Shown: positions 39,118 to 48,769, counted from the stretch's first letter. The stretch is DNA of 64,000 bases from Micromonospora okii (GCF_020884795.1 NZ_BBZF01000028.1:1-64000); one strand, 5' to 3'. The notes: generated by a model from the letters alone, not told the origin. A program made the numbers and translations.

Positions 39118-40901
39118 CGCGGCCCCGCGTCGGCCTGCCACGGGTCACCCCGATGCGACAGGTCGCCGGCCTTGACGGCGCGCATCACCGCGTCCCGTTC
39201 GGCCCTCAGCCGTTCCGCGTCGCCGTCGGCAACCCACCGTGTGTTCGTGTCGTGCAGGTGCCGCTCGGCGTCGGTGATGGCGACCCGGATCGGGATTCCG
39301 GGGCGCCCGCCGACCTTGATCAGGAACCGGCCACGGCCGGGCGGCTCCTCGTTCCCGCCGTCCTGTGCCCAGCCCGCCGGTGAGGACCAGGAGGAGACCA
39401 GGTCGATCTCGCGCCGGGAGAGCCCGACCACGCGTCCCAACTCCTCCATCTCCGCCCTCGGCAACCCGGCGCAGGCGACCATGCCGGCGCGCTCGACGAA
39501 GCCCCGGGCCTTGGCCTTGTCCGCCTCGCTCCCCAACGCCTCGGCGTCCTTCAGAGTGTGGGTGATCTTCGCGTCGGCGAGACCGAGCGAACGGTTCAGG
39601 CGGGTGAGCGCGTCGATCCGGTCGACGATGCCGGAGGCCGCCCGCAACGGACGCCACAACTCGTCCAGGACCGTGAAGAACCAGCGGCGGGGGGCCAGGC
39701 CCGCGTCCGCCAGCGCGTGCGAGGCGGACACCGTACCCAGGCCGTCCGACCAGGCCGCGAGCATCGCGGCGGCGGTCAACTGCCCGTCCGCCTCACCGAT
39801 GCGGGAGATGTCGATGCAGACGGCGGTGGCGTCCGGGTCGATCCGGGTGGCGGTCTCCGAGGCGAAGGTGTCGCCGAGCGGGCCGTCCAGGATGCCGAGC
39901 AGCGAGCGGTGCAGCGGGTCGACGGCGTCGCGGTACCGGGACTCCTGGCCCCGGTCCAGCGTGACCTGCCGGACCTGCGGCGGCCCCTCCTCGAGCACCG
40001 CGAGCAGGTCGGGCAGCCGGTAGGTCCGGCCCGGCGTGGTGCGCTCGCGCAGGTGCCGCAGGCAGGCGGAGAGCACCGACTGCTCGTGGTCGCTGATCGG
40101 CATGCCGCGCACGATGGTGAGCAGCGCCGCCACCATGTTGAGGACCCGGCCGTGGGTCTCGGCGGCCAACGCCTGGCCGGCCTGCCCACCGATCCGCGCG
40201 GCGGCCGCGCCCATCGCGCCGGGGTCCAGCACGTTGAGCCCGCCGACGCCCCGGGCGATGGAGATGACCTGCCCGCCGAGCGCCCGGACCGTCTCCGCGT
40301 AGTCGGGCTTCAGGTCGCCCAGCACCAGCGGGACGACACCCTGCCCGGCCAGCCCGATCAGCATCCGGTTGATCAGCGTGGACTTGCCGAGTCCCGGCAT
40401 GCCGAGCATGAACAGCGAGGGGTTGGAGATGTACCGCGCCCGGGTGAACCAGTTGAGCGGGTCACCGCAGACCGTGGCGCCGGTGCTGACGTGCTGGCCG
40501 AGCGGGACCCCGGTCATCGGCGCGCCGGAGCCGGAGGCGAACGGCCAGAGCCCGCACGCCTGCACCGTGGTGGCCCGCCACATGGTCGGCGGGTCCAGCG
40601 TCGCCACCCGGCCGCCGCCCACGACGGGCGAGCCACGGTGCGGCACGCCGTCGACCCGGTCGGCGCGGGCCAGTCGCTGCCGGTACCGCCGCTCGGCCGC
40701 CTCCTCCGCGGCCTGCCGCCGGCGCGCCCGCCGCAACGCCCGGGGGGTCTGCTCGCCCGTCTCGTCGGGCTCCCGGTCCTGCGCCTCCAGCTCCGGCACC
40801 ACCAGCCCGGACATCGCCGTGGCCGGCCCGGACGCCAGGCGGGGCCAGCCCGCGCCGAGATCCAGCACCCGGGGTCCGTCCGCGCCCGCCCCGGCCGTCA
40901 C
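39114..40901 (-). CDS. VirB4-type T4SS ATPase
   Basis: 595 residues. Walker A GMPGLGKST (167-175), VLGDLKPDY, Walker B-like TVLDELWRPL and a C-terminal Arg motif mark the VirB4/TraC hexameric ATPase that powers substrate export and pilus assembly. The N-terminal domain is shorter than in VirB4 proper (about 150 residues before the P-loop), as in other actinobacterial copies where that part is carried by the SCO6880 protein. GTG 40901 overlaps the SCO6880 stop (GTGA). Confidence 0.9.
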   Translation of the reverse strand: MTAGAGADGPRVLDLGAGWPRLASGPATAMSGLVVPELEAQDREPDETGEQTPRALRRARRRQAAEEAAERRYRQRLARADRVDGVPHRGSPVVGGGRVATLDPPTMWRATTVQACGLWPFASGSGAPMTGVPLGQHVSTGATVCGDPLNWFTRARYISNPSLFMLGMPGLGKSTLINRMLIGLAGQGVVPLVLGDLKPDYAETVRALGGQVISIARGVGGLNVLDPGAMGAAAARIGGQAGQALAAETHGRVLNMVAALLTIVRGMPISDHEQSVLSACLRHLRERTTPGRTYRLPDLLAVLEEGPPQVRQVTLDRGQESRYRDAVDPLHRSLLGILDGPLGDTFASETATRIDPDATAVCIDISRIGEADGQLTAAAMLAAWSDGLGTVSASHALADAGLAPRRWFFTVLDELWRPLRAASGIVDRIDALTRLNRSLGLADAKITHTLKDAEALGSEADKAKARGFVERAGMVACAGLPRAEMEELGRVVGLSRREIDLVSSWSSPAGWAQDGGNEEPPGRGRFLIKVGGRPGIPIRVAITDAERHLHDTNTRWVADGDAERLRAERDAVMRAVKAGDLSHRGDPWQADAGPR

Positions 40902-42397
40902 AGCGCCTCCTGGAGGTCCTGCGGGACGAGGGACTGCTCCCAGGGCAGGATGCCGACCGGCAGGGCGCAGGTGAACGCGGCGGCCTGCATCCGGTCCGCC
41001 GGGCGCATCGCGATCCGGGTCGCGCCCAGCAGGTTGCGCATCGTCACGTTCGCGTCGCGGACCTCGGCGGCGGAGTCGACGGTCAACGTCACCAGCATCG
41101 AGAACTCGACCAGACCGGCGCCGGAGGCCTCCTCCACCGCCGTCTGCTCGGCCGCCTGGATCTCGGCGGTCGCCCGGGCCCGCACCAGACCGCGCGTCGA
41201 GTTCGCCATGAACTGGGCGGACCGGCGATCCGACTCGACGATCTTGGCGGAGGTCGCCGGATCGATCGGGCGGTAGATCAGGGCCACCCGCTTGCGCCGG
41301 ATGCCGGTCACCGGATCGAGCAGGCTGCGCAGGATGCCCGAGCGCACCACGCCCCGGGGCGCCATGGTCAGCAGCCAGCTCCGGGACACCCCGGAGTCGT
41401 GCTGGTAGGAGCTGACCGTCTCGACCGCCGTGGCCGGCCCGGCGTCGTCCCACTCCAGCCCGGTGCGGCCGTGCCGGGCCCGTACGTCGAGCACCTCGGC
41501 GGCCACGGCCGGGTCGTACGCGACCCGGACGACCTCGGCGATCCGCTCCGCCGACAGCGGCTCCGCCGACCCGCCGCCGGCGGCGACCAGCCCGTTGAGC
41601 ACGCCCTGGAGCCGCAGCGCCAGGTCGGCCAGCATGGTGTCGTCGTCGCGCCGGGCGCCGCCGGGTGCCGAGTAGGTGAGCGTCAGGTACGTGTTCATCT
41701 CGGAGGACGCGTGCGGATAGGTGCGCACCACCTCCTCCATCACCGCCCGGGCGGCCGGTGGGGCGTCCGGGGAGAGGCGGCCCAGCACCTCGGTGGCGAG
41801 CCGGGTGCCGGGGTCGGGCGCGGTCTCTACCACCACCGAGGCGCCGCGCAGCCCCGGCTCGTGCGCCAGCCGGGACAGCCACTCGCCCCACAGCGCCACC
41901 CAGGTGTCGACCTGGTCCGGGTCGACCAGCGAACCGCCGTCGGGCTCGCAGCTCAGCACCACCGTGTACTGGTGGCGGTTGCGGTGGTGCAGCACGCCGA
42001 ACGGGCGGTCGTACGGGTCGCGTCCCTCCAGCATGGTCACCCGGCTCAGCAGGCCCGGCGGGCGGAACCGCCCACCGGGTCGCGTAGACAGCGGCCCGGA
42101 GACGTAGAGGTGCTGCCGCTTGGACTTCCGGCGCAGCCAGCCGATCCGGACGCCGGCGAGCTGGAAGAAGTTGCGGCCGTCCTGGGTGCGGATCGCCAGC
42201 GGCGCCACGGCCAGCGCGAGCGGTAGCCCCACCACCAGGGCCGTGTCCAGGGAGACCATGGAGGCGATCAGGACCATCACGAGGGCACCGAACAGCCCCA
42301 CGGTCCCGACCAGGCCCAGCGAGCCCAGTCCGGCCTTGCGGGGGCGACGCCAGTTGCCGTACGTCCGGGTCTTCATCGGTTCGGTTGCCGTGGTCAT
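40898..42397 (-). CDS. SCO6880-family T4SS membrane protein
   Basis: 499 residues: two transmembrane helices near the N-terminus (about 25-75; GLFGALVMVLIASMVS), then a long soluble domain with YDRPFGVLHHRNRHQYTVVL and YRPIDPATSAKIVE, matching the actinobacterial SCO6880 family, a PrgI-plus-VirB4-N-terminus-like component always found beside the VirB4 ATPase. AGGAGG sits ahead of ATG 42397. It likely forms the membrane platform to which the ATPase docks. Confidence 0.88.
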   Translation of the reverse strand: MTTATEPMKTRTYGNWRRPRKAGLGSLGLVGTVGLFGALVMVLIASMVSLDTALVVGLPLALAVAPLAIRTQDGRNFFQLAGVRIGWLRRKSKRQHLYVSGPLSTRPGGRFRPPGLLSRVTMLEGRDPYDRPFGVLHHRNRHQYTVVLSCEPDGGSLVDPDQVDTWVALWGEWLSRLAHEPGLRGASVVVETAPDPGTRLATEVLGRLSPDAPPAARAVMEEVVRTYPHASSEMNTYLTLTYSAPGGARRDDDTMLADLALRLQGVLNGLVAAGGGSAEPLSAERIAEVVRVAYDPAVAAEVLDVRARHGRTGLEWDDAGPATAVETVSSYQHDSGVSRSWLLTMAPRGVVRSGILRSLLDPVTGIRRKRVALIYRPIDPATSAKIVESDRRSAQFMANSTRGLVRARATAEIQAAEQTAVEEASGAGLVEFSMLVTLTVDSAAEVRDANVTMRNLLGATRIAMRPADRMQAAAFTCALPVGILPWEQSLVPQDLQEAL

Positions 42398-42424
42398 GGT
42401 CGTCCTCCTGGATGGCGTCCCGGC

Positions 42425-43720
42425 CTAGTCACGGTCGGAATCCGGCAGCGCCCCGTGGGAGATGCCGCTGGCGTGCTGGTAGATGCTGTTGACGGCGCCG
42501 GCGCCCGCCTTCACCGCCGAGGCCGCGCCGCTGACGACGGGCGCGGCCCTCGACGCGGCGCTGCGCCTGCCGCCGCTCTCGGGCGTCGGCTCGCTCCCCG
42601 ACGACGACCCACCGCTCTCGGACGTGAACGCGCCGACCACCGCCGTCGTGGAGCTGAACGAGGACTCCCCGTCGGCCGTGGACGTGCGGCCCGAACTGGA
42701 CGTCATGACCATCATCCCGCCGGCCGACCTCGACCCGCCGCCTCCCGACGTGCCGCCGGCGGGAGTCGCGCCGCCACTCGGTGCCTTGGCCGCGCCAGCC
42801 TGGTTGCCGCCTCCGGCGACCTTTCTCGCCCCACTGGCGACGGCACCCGCCGTGCCGCCGACGGCAGCCGCCCCGGCGGCGATGCCCGCGCCGACGCCGT
42901 CCCTGGAGCCGAGCGTCGCCATGGCCGGCACGACCAGCCGCATCAGCGCGGGGAGGGCGACGGCGGCCATCAGCAGGACGGCGGCCCCGGCCAGCTTGTA
43001 GTGCTTGGCGTCGTTTCCGACCGCGCCGATCATGGCCGCGCCCGAATACATGATCAACCCGACCACCGGTTTGAACGCCAGCCAGGCCACCATCCAGGCG
43101 ATGTGCTTGCGCCACCACCCGCCGCCCCACTCGGACATCGAGGCTGCGGCCGCCAGCGGAAGCGTGCCGGTGAGCAGCACCATCACGCCGAGCCGGATGT
43201 ACATCAGGATCACGTGGATGCAGCCGGCGAGCAGCAGCAGCAGCCCGACGATGATCAGCAGGAAGGCGGTGAGCCCGTCCGTCCCGCAGTTGGCGATCAG
43301 CTTTAGCTGCGCCTTGATGCCCTGGTCGTACAGGTGGTCGCTGTAGTTGTCCGCCTCCGTGGCGAGCAGGTTGAGCACGGTCCACGCCGCTCCCACGGTG
43401 AGGACCATGCGGACCAGGCCCAGAAGCGCCGTCAGGCCGGGCTGTCCCTTCCGTTCCAGCGCCATCCGGAACGCCGCGGCCAACAGTGACGCCACCGCGA
43501 TGGTCACGACGAGCCAGTTGGTCTGTAGGTGGATCTTGTCGTTGAGCGTCTCGTCGCCGAGCGCCGGGATGTCGCCGAGATTGGCGAAGAGTTCGACCGC
43601 CGCGCCCATGATGGCCCCGGCGATGTCGCTGAGGATGCCGTCGATCCCCCGCTCGAAGAAGCCGACGACCTGCCCGATCTCACCGATGTAGACGGCGTCG
43701 CCGGTCGCGCACTCGGCCAC
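42425..43720 (-). CDS. VirB6/TrbL-like channel protein
   Basis: 431 residues. At least six transmembrane helices between residues 60 and 290 (NWLVVTIAVASLLAAAF, FLLIIVGLLLLLAGCIHVIL, HIAWMVAWLAFKPVVGLI, LLMAAVALPALMRLVV), a Trp/Gly-rich loop SEWGGGWWRKH, and a C-terminal 140-residue Ser/Gly/Ala tail of low complexity. This is the polytopic inner-membrane subunit of T4SS. GTG 43720 begins one base after the stop of the preceding gene. The disordered tail is longer than in Gram-negative VirB6. Confidence 0.85.
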   Translation of the reverse strand: MAECATGDAVYIGEIGQVVGFFERGIDGILSDIAGAIMGAAVELFANLGDIPALGDETLNDKIHLQTNWLVVTIAVASLLAAAFRMALERKGQPGLTALLGLVRMVLTVGAAWTVLNLLATEADNYSDHLYDQGIKAQLKLIANCGTDGLTAFLLIIVGLLLLLAGCIHVILMYIRLGVMVLLTGTLPLAAAASMSEWGGGWWRKHIAWMVAWLAFKPVVGLIMYSGAAMIGAVGNDAKHYKLAGAAVLLMAAVALPALMRLVVPAMATLGSRDGVGAGIAAGAAAVGGTAGAVASGARKVAGGGNQAGAAKAPSGGATPAGGTSGGGGSRSAGGMMVMTSSSGRTSTADGESSFSSTTAVVGAFTSESGGSSSGSEPTPESGGRRSAASRAAPVVSGAASAVKAGAGAVNSIYQHASGISHGALPDSDRD

Positions 43721-43721
43721 C

Positions 43722-44462
43722 TCAGGCCCCGTTCCACAGGACGAAGCCGGCGAGGGAGAGGGCGGGGATGGCCGCGTTGTGCAGGCCGCCGGAGTTCAGC
43801 GGCCGGAGCTGCCAGTCGACTCCGCTCCAGTCCGCCGTGTAGTCGACGGAGAAGTACCGCATGGTCGCCTGCCGGATGAGCACCCGGATGACGGCGGTCC
43901 TGGGCGAGTACTTCACCACGAGGAACCCGGCCAGCTTGTTGGAGGTCTGCGACGGGCCGCTCTCCTCCATCGAACCGCGCATCGCGTCGAAGTAGTCCCG
44001 CCCCAGACCCGGCACGAGCTGCTGGTCGCTGACCGTACGCCAGTCGGGCCCGCTCATCTGGCGGGAGATGGTGTGCACCGCCATCACCGCGCCCATCGGG
44101 GTGTGCGCGAAGCACCACAGGAGCGGCCCCGTGGTCTTCCGTGGGCCCGCCGAGGCAGAAAGGGGGGTCTCCGCGCCGTTGAGCGTCCGCCAGGTGATGT
44201 CGCGCGGGGCCGCGTTCGGGATCCGTTGGGCGGAGTCGACGGTGCGGCAGCCCTGCGGGCGTGACCCGTCCGGTGCGAGGGCACCGATCACGGGCCTGGC
44301 CACGGGCGCGGCGCGGGAGCCGGTGTCCCCTGCGCCGACGAGCGCCGCGACCGTGCCGGTGCAGAGGGCCAGGACGACGAAGCCGGCCGACAGCTGCCAC
44401 CGGCGGTGCCGCCAGAACGGCCCGGCCGCCTCCGTCTCGTCGAATGCGTGTCTCGATCTCAT
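43722..44462 (-). CDS. membrane-anchored T4SS-associated protein, unknown fold
   Basis: 246 residues: a short basic N-terminus, one transmembrane helix (about 24-44, LSAGFVVLALCTGTVAALVG) and an extracytoplasmic domain with LLWCFAHTPMGAVMAVHTIS and YFDAMRGSMEES. Topology is like VirB8 (single N-terminal helix, periplasmic domain), and its place in the operon fits, but there is no recognisable sequence link. AAGGGGA precedes ATG 44462. Confidence 0.7.
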   Translation of the reverse strand: MRSRHAFDETEAAGPFWRHRRWQLSAGFVVLALCTGTVAALVGAGDTGSRAAPVARPVIGALAPDGSRPQGCRTVDSAQRIPNAAPRDITWRTLNGAETPLSASAGPRKTTGPLLWCFAHTPMGAVMAVHTISRQMSGPDWRTVSDQQLVPGLGRDYFDAMRGSMEESGPSQTSNKLAGFLVVKYSPRTAVIRVLIRQATMRYFSVDYTADWSGVDWQLRPLNSGGLHNAAIPALSLAGFVLWNGA

Positions 44463-44503
44463 GACGCCGATCCCCTTCTGATGGCGATCAGTGGCCGCTT
44501 CCC

Positions 44504-44854
44504 CTACTGGCCACTGCCAAAGACCCACGTGACGATCGGCCCGGCGGTGGCGACCAGGATGCAGCCGCCCAGCACCATGCCGAGTCGGCTCATGTGCTCC
44601 GAGCTGTCGCCCCGCTTGTGCGAGATGGCCATGACCGCGCCGGTGAGCAGGACCCCGAGGACACCTGCCGCCGTGCCCGCCCAGGCGACCAGGCCGAGCG
44701 CCTGCTCGACCTTCGTGGCGAGTCCCGGCGGCACCGACCCACCGGTGGCGGGCTGCGGGACCCCGCCGCCGTTCTGGCCTCCGGGATTGGGGGCCAGGCG
44801 GAACTCGACCGGGATCCGCAGGAGCCCGTAGTAGTAGATGTCGGAGAGGGCCAT
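44504..44854 (-). CDS. small two-TM VirB2/TrbC-like protein
   Basis: 116 residues. A short aromatic N-terminus (YYYGLLRIPVEFRL) and Gly/Pro linker lead to two hydrophobic helices (about 50-75 and 90-112) separated by a short charged loop ISHKRGDSSEHMSR, as in pilin-type VirB2/TrbC proteins. Its C-terminal pattern (CILVATAGPIVTWVFG) recurs in the next gene, so the two may pair in the membrane or in an appendage. GGAG precedes the ATG. Confidence 0.7.
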   Translation of the reverse strand: MALSDIYYYGLLRIPVEFRLAPNPGGQNGGGVPQPATGGSVPPGLATKVEQALGLVAWAGTAAGVLGVLLTGAVMAISHKRGDSSEHMSRLGMVLGGCILVATAGPIVTWVFGSGQ

Positions 44855-44928
44855 GGGTGCTCCTTGGATGTGGAAGGCTGGCCTGTCACCCGGCCGGGGC
44901 CGGTCGGGTCAGGTCGAGGTCAGGGGCG

Positions 44929-45618
44929 TCACCGGCTGAACCCGAGCGCCTCGACGATCGGCCCGGCGGTGGTCGCGATCAGGCAGGCCGCGAAGACGAT
45001 GGCGATCTGCCGGGTGTACTGGGTCTGCTCCTCCAGGGCACCGCGGCGTAGCTGCGACGCCATCGTCATGCCGGTGATGAGCAGGCCGACCACCGCGGCG
45101 GCGCTCACGCACCACGCCATCAGGCTGAGCAGCTGTACGACCGGCGTCTTCGGGTTGTCGAGGTCGATGGGGTACGGACTGATCGACGGTGTGGCGAAGG
45201 TCGTCTTGTTGATCGGGCCGTCGCACTTGAACTTGCCGGCGTACAGGGCACCGGAGATCTTGCACGAGTGCGACCCGGTGATGTCGAGGTTGTCCTTGGT
45301 CCGGGAGTGGCCGAGAGTGTCGACCATCATTTCGACGTCCATCCACACGGTGTCGCCGGAGGTGTACTCGGCGCTGAGCTCGAAGTTGCCGTTGGGCGAG
45401 CCCTTCTTGCCGGAGCAGACCCGGTCGCCATTACCGGCGGGATAGGTCTTCACCGTGGTGGTGGTCTTCAGGCACAGGATGAAGATGTACGCGGCGTCGC
45501 CACCATCGATCTTCACGGTGTACTTCTCGGCAGCTACCGCCGGGGCGGCCGGCGTCAGCCCGACCAGCGCCAGGGCCAGGAGGGCGGCGGCGACGGCGGC
45601 CCGGACCGGCCGGCTCAC
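44929..45618 (-). CDS. secreted/membrane protein with signal peptide and C-terminal TM pair
   Basis: 229 residues. A signal peptide (VRAAVAAALLALALVGLTPAAPAVAA) leads to a 125-residue extracytoplasmic beta domain with four cysteines (ILCLK, RVCSG, SHSCKI, FKCDG), then two transmembrane helices (about 163-185 and 202-222). The last helix ends IATTAGPIVEALGF, like the preceding small protein, which suggests that the two are related subunits. GTG 45618 overlaps the DUF6668 stop. Likely structural in the T4SS-like machine. Confidence 0.72.
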   Translation of the reverse strand: MSRPVRAAVAAALLALALVGLTPAAPAVAAEKYTVKIDGGDAAYIFILCLKTTTTVKTYPAGNGDRVCSGKKGSPNGNFELSAEYTSGDTVWMDVEMMVDTLGHSRTKDNLDITGSHSCKISGALYAGKFKCDGPINKTTFATPSISPYPIDLDNPKTPVVQLLSLMAWCVSAAAVVGLLITGMTMASQLRRGALEEQTQYTRQIAIVFAACLIATTAGPIVEALGFSR

Positions 45619-46166
45619 CGCCGCCCCCGCTCGGACCGGGCGTCCACCACGCCGGCCAGCCGGGTCACCTGACGCGGTAACCGCTTGGGTTCCTCGCCCA
45701 CCCGGTACGAGGGGATCCACGGCACCCGGTGGACCGGGGCGATCGAGCGCAGCAGGCGGATGCGGCCGAGCAGCGGTGCCGGAAGCCGGCCGGGCGCATC
45801 GGCGATCAGCACCACGCCCACCAGCCGCATCCCGGCCGGGTGCCGTCCCTCCCGCATCGCGTTCAGCGCGCGCGAAACCGCCCGCAGACCGTCCAGGTTG
45901 CTCCGGCCGACCACCATGACCCGGGCCGGTTCGCCGATCGCCGCGTCCGGCCACCGGCAGCCGATGTCGGCGCCGCCCAGCAGCCGGGTGAGGGTGGTCG
46001 CACCGGCGCCGCCGTGCGCGCCGATCCAACCGATGCCCTGGCCGGAGAGGGTGTGGTGGTGCCGGACCGGACGCTCGTCGTGCTCCCGCACGCGGAACGT
46101 CCCGCCCTGCTCCGGGTCGGGGCCCGACTCCCGGGGACGCCGCAACACCATCGGCTGGCTCCTCAT
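45615..46166 (-). CDS. DUF6668-type P-loop protein
   Basis: 183 residues. GIGWIGAHGGAGATTL is a MinD/ParA-like deviant P-loop, followed by MVVGRSNLDGLRAVSRAL and a VGVVLIADAPGRLP strand. The family is a steady companion of actinobacterial T4SS-like operons; a role in positioning or regulating the machine is inferred from the ParA-like loop. GGGAGG lies upstream of ATG 46166. It appears to be the first gene of the operon running down to 35906. Confidence 0.78.
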   Translation of the reverse strand: MRSQPMVLRRPRESGPDPEQGGTFRVREHDERPVRHHHTLSGQGIGWIGAHGGAGATTLTRLLGGADIGCRWPDAAIGEPARVMVVGRSNLDGLRAVSRALNAMREGRHPAGMRLVGVVLIADAPGRLPAPLLGRIRLLRSIAPVHRVPWIPSYRVGEEPKRLPRQVTRLAGVVDARSERGRR

Positions 46167-46378
46167 CCGCTTGCCTCCCGTCCCTGCCCGTCGTCGCAGT
46201 CGCCGGCCGCGCCGCCGGCACCCGGCGGCCCCGGCCGGTACGGCCGACGGCCGCTCTACGACACGACCGCCCGCTCGGTTCAGCGCCACTTCGAGGTTTT
46301 TCCGGCCGCCGCCCCGGCCCCGCCTCAGCCCAGGCCGCCCCGGCCCCGGTGGCCGGAGCCACCGGGGCGTCCGACGGC

Positions 46379-47605
46379 TCAGCCCGCCTCGTGCCAGGTC
46401 TGGTTGCTCTGCCCCGGCGCGCACTGCCAGATCTGCAACGGCGCACCGTCGCCGGAGTTCCAGTCGCGCACGTCTAGGCACTTGCCCGAGTGCGGGTTCC
46501 GCAGCAGTCCCGCCTCGCTGACCCAGACCTGCGCCGGTCCGCCGTTGCAGTACGCGAGCTGAACCTTCGCCCCGTCGTCGCGCGATGCCCACGCGACGTC
46601 CACGCACTTGTCGAGAGTCGTCAGGGTGTCGCCCGGGCCACGCGAGAACCGCTGGCCCGCGCTGCCGTTGCACGGCCAGATCTGGAGCCGCACCCCGTCG
46701 GCCGAGACCCCGCCCGGCACGTCGACGCACTTGTCCGCGTAGCCGCGTAGGGCGAAGCCCGAGGAGGACGGGCCGGTGCGACGGTCGGCGGGCGGAGCCG
46801 CCGGGGCCCCGCCGCTGCGGAAGGTCACCACGAATTCCGCGCAGCCGGCGCAGTTGTAGACGGTCTCGTTGCCGGAGACGCGGTCGTGGGTGGACCACAG
46901 GTAGGCCCTCGGCCCGAACGGGAGCAGCGCGGCGGTGTAGGCGCTCTCGGCGTCGCGCTCGGGGTTGACGCAGTTCACCCGGTCGCCACGTCCCTGGTCG
47001 CGGACGGCGTGGGCCTCGGGGCAGGCGGCGAGCATCTGCCCGCCGGAGCAGTCCCAGATCGCGCAGCTACCGGCCGGCTTCGGCCGGGGGGCACCGGGCG
47101 CGTCGATCGTAATCGCCGTCGACACCGCGTCGACGTAGCTGACGTTGTACCAGGGAGCCCCCGGGTTGTTCCGGTCGAAGTTGAACTCGGCCAGGCTCAC
47201 CGGCTCCGCGCCCCGCTGGCAGTGGTCTGCGAAGGCGCCGCAGTCACCGACGAGGCACCGGAACGTGCTGCCCGGGTCGCCGTCGCAGCGTTGACGGGCG
47301 AAGAAGCGGCCCCGCCAGTGGCCCGGATCACCGGCGTCCGGAATGACGATCGTGCCCGACTCGCCGGGACGCAGGACGGGCAGGCCGGTGATCCTCCGCG
47401 AGCCGTCCCCGCTCTCCCCCGCGCCGATCCACAGGGTCTCCCCGGTCGCGTTGACGAACGTCACCCGCTCCCCGACGGCGGCGGTGGCGGAACCGCCCGG
47501 CAGACCGACGGTCAGACCGAGCGCGAGCATCACGACGGCGAGGAGCACGGCCCCCCTGCTCATCCGGGCCCCGCCGGTCTGGAACGAACCGGTACTGACT
47601 GTCAT
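46379..47605 (-). CDS. secreted thaumatin-like / ricin-B lectin protein
   Basis: 408 residues with a signal peptide (helix GAVLLAVVMLALGLTVGLP). Residues about 40-270 are thaumatin-like, Cys-rich (FVNATGETLWIGAG, CLVGDCGAFADHC, AIWDCSGG, CVNPERDAESAYTAAL). Residues about 285-408 are a ricin-type beta-trefoil with three repeats, each ending in a QxW (LQIWPC, VQLAYCNG, LQIWQC). Thaumatin-like proteins often bind beta-glucans, so the product may target fungal or other walls. GGGGAGGG precedes ATG 47605. Confidence 0.83.
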   Translation of the reverse strand: MTVSTGSFQTGGARMSRGAVLLAVVMLALGLTVGLPGGSATAAVGERVTFVNATGETLWIGAGESGDGSRRITGLPVLRPGESGTIVIPDAGDPGHWRGRFFARQRCDGDPGSTFRCLVGDCGAFADHCQRGAEPVSLAEFNFDRNNPGAPWYNVSYVDAVSTAITIDAPGAPRPKPAGSCAIWDCSGGQMLAACPEAHAVRDQGRGDRVNCVNPERDAESAYTAALLPFGPRAYLWSTHDRVSGNETVYNCAGCAEFVVTFRSGGAPAAPPADRRTGPSSSGFALRGYADKCVDVPGGVSADGVRLQIWPCNGSAGQRFSRGPGDTLTTLDKCVDVAWASRDDGAKVQLAYCNGGPAQVWVSEAGLLRNPHSGKCLDVRDWNSGDGAPLQIWQCAPGQSNQTWHEAG

Positions 47606-47743
47606 GTAGCCCTCCCCTGGCCTGGCGGGGACGCACGACGTCCCCGGACGAGTGCGGCAGGCGCACGGCCACATGACGGCGCGGGACAGCTCCCGGTTCA
47701 ACGGATGGTGGCCCGGATCAGCGCCGGGCGGGGGGAATGCCGG

Positions 47744-48673
47744 TCAGCGCGAGATGGGCGCGGTCACGACCGAGGTGCCGTCGACCAGGCCCACCGTGAT
47801 GAAGGAGAGCTCATCGGCGGGCGGCGACAGCTCGCCCGTCACCTCCTGCGGCCCGGCCGAGGCGGTCCAGTCCCGTACCACGTGGGTGACGCCGTCGCGC
47901 GTCACCGCGAAGAGCCGGTAGCGCAGACCCGGCCGCAGCCCGGTCGCCGTGATCCTGATCGTGGCACCACGACCCTCGTGGGTGGTGATCGCCACCGAGA
48001 GGCTCACCCCCTGACCCGGTGCCTCCCCGGTCGCGGTCAGCACCAGATCGTCCCGCGCCCCGCCCCCGCCGGTGGCGACGATCCCGCCGGCGAGCACGGC
48101 GGCCGCCACGGCCAGCGCTCCGCCCCAGAGCAGCAACCGCCGTCGTGCGGAGCTGACGCGCGACCGGCCACGGCCGGGGCCGGTGCCTCCGCCGGATGCC
48201 GTCCCGGGCCGGGTCGTTCCCGGGCCGCCCGGCGGGACAGGCCGTCGGCCCGTCGCCCCCGCTGCCGGGTCCGCCGCAGGAGGCGGACCCGCAGCCGGTG
48301 GGTCGCCCGGGGCGGACCCGGCAGCGGGCGGGTCGCCCGGCCCGCGCCGCGACGGCTGCTCGCTCTCCGGCGGCGAAGTGGGCTGCGGCGGCAGGACAGC
48401 GGTGGACGGCAGAACAGCGGCCGGGGGCAGGACAGCGGCGGGAGGCAGGACGCCGGCCGGGGGCAGGGCGGCGAGTTCGTCCCAGTCCGCCGCGCTCAGG
48501 CCGCCGAGCCCACTGGTCACGTCGCCCAGGTCGCCCGCTGCGGAGAGGCACTCCCAGCAGCCGGCGAGGTGTGCCTCGAAGGCGACGCGGTTGGGCTCGT
48601 CCAGGGCACCGAGCAGGTAGAGCGCCAGCGCGGTGTGCTCGGAGGTCGGGTGCTCACCGCCGGCGCGCATCAC
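47744..48673 (-). CDS. membrane-bound zinc anti-sigma factor
   Basis: 309 residues. The N-terminal ZAS motif is clear (AFEAHLAGCWECLSA: HxxxCxxC). A Pro/Val repeat region (about 65-170, VLPPAAVLPPAAVLP) spans to one transmembrane helix (about 185-205), and a C-terminal extracytoplasmic beta domain senses an unknown signal. It is encoded 96 bases after the ECF sigma gene and should hold that sigma factor until released. GTG 48673 and ATG 48670 are both possible starts. Confidence 0.85.
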   Translation of the reverse strand: MMRAGGEHPTSEHTALALYLLGALDEPNRVAFEAHLAGCWECLSAAGDLGDVTSGLGGLSAADWDELAALPPAGVLPPAAVLPPAAVLPSTAVLPPQPTSPPESEQPSRRGPGDPPAAGSAPGDPPAAGPPPAADPAAGATGRRPVPPGGPGTTRPGTASGGGTGPGRGRSRVSSARRRLLLWGGALAVAAAVLAGGIVATGGGGARDDLVLTATGEAPGQGVSLSVAITTHEGRGATIRITATGLRPGLRYRLFAVTRDGVTHVVRDWTASAGPQEVTGELSPPADELSFITVGLVDGTSVVTAPISR

Positions 48674-48769
48674 GCCCCCCTTCCCGGCCCGACAACGGTG
48701 CGTCCGAGTGACGATCCGTGTCGCGGCACCGGTGCCGGGGATCGAGCGAGGAGCCGCTGGGACGGGACA

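Noticed and set aside
35906..46166. Considered as part of an integrated conjugative plasmid
   Set aside because: No relaxase, Tra/FtsK-type translocase, integrase, replication gene, tRNA attachment site or origin could be found in the window.
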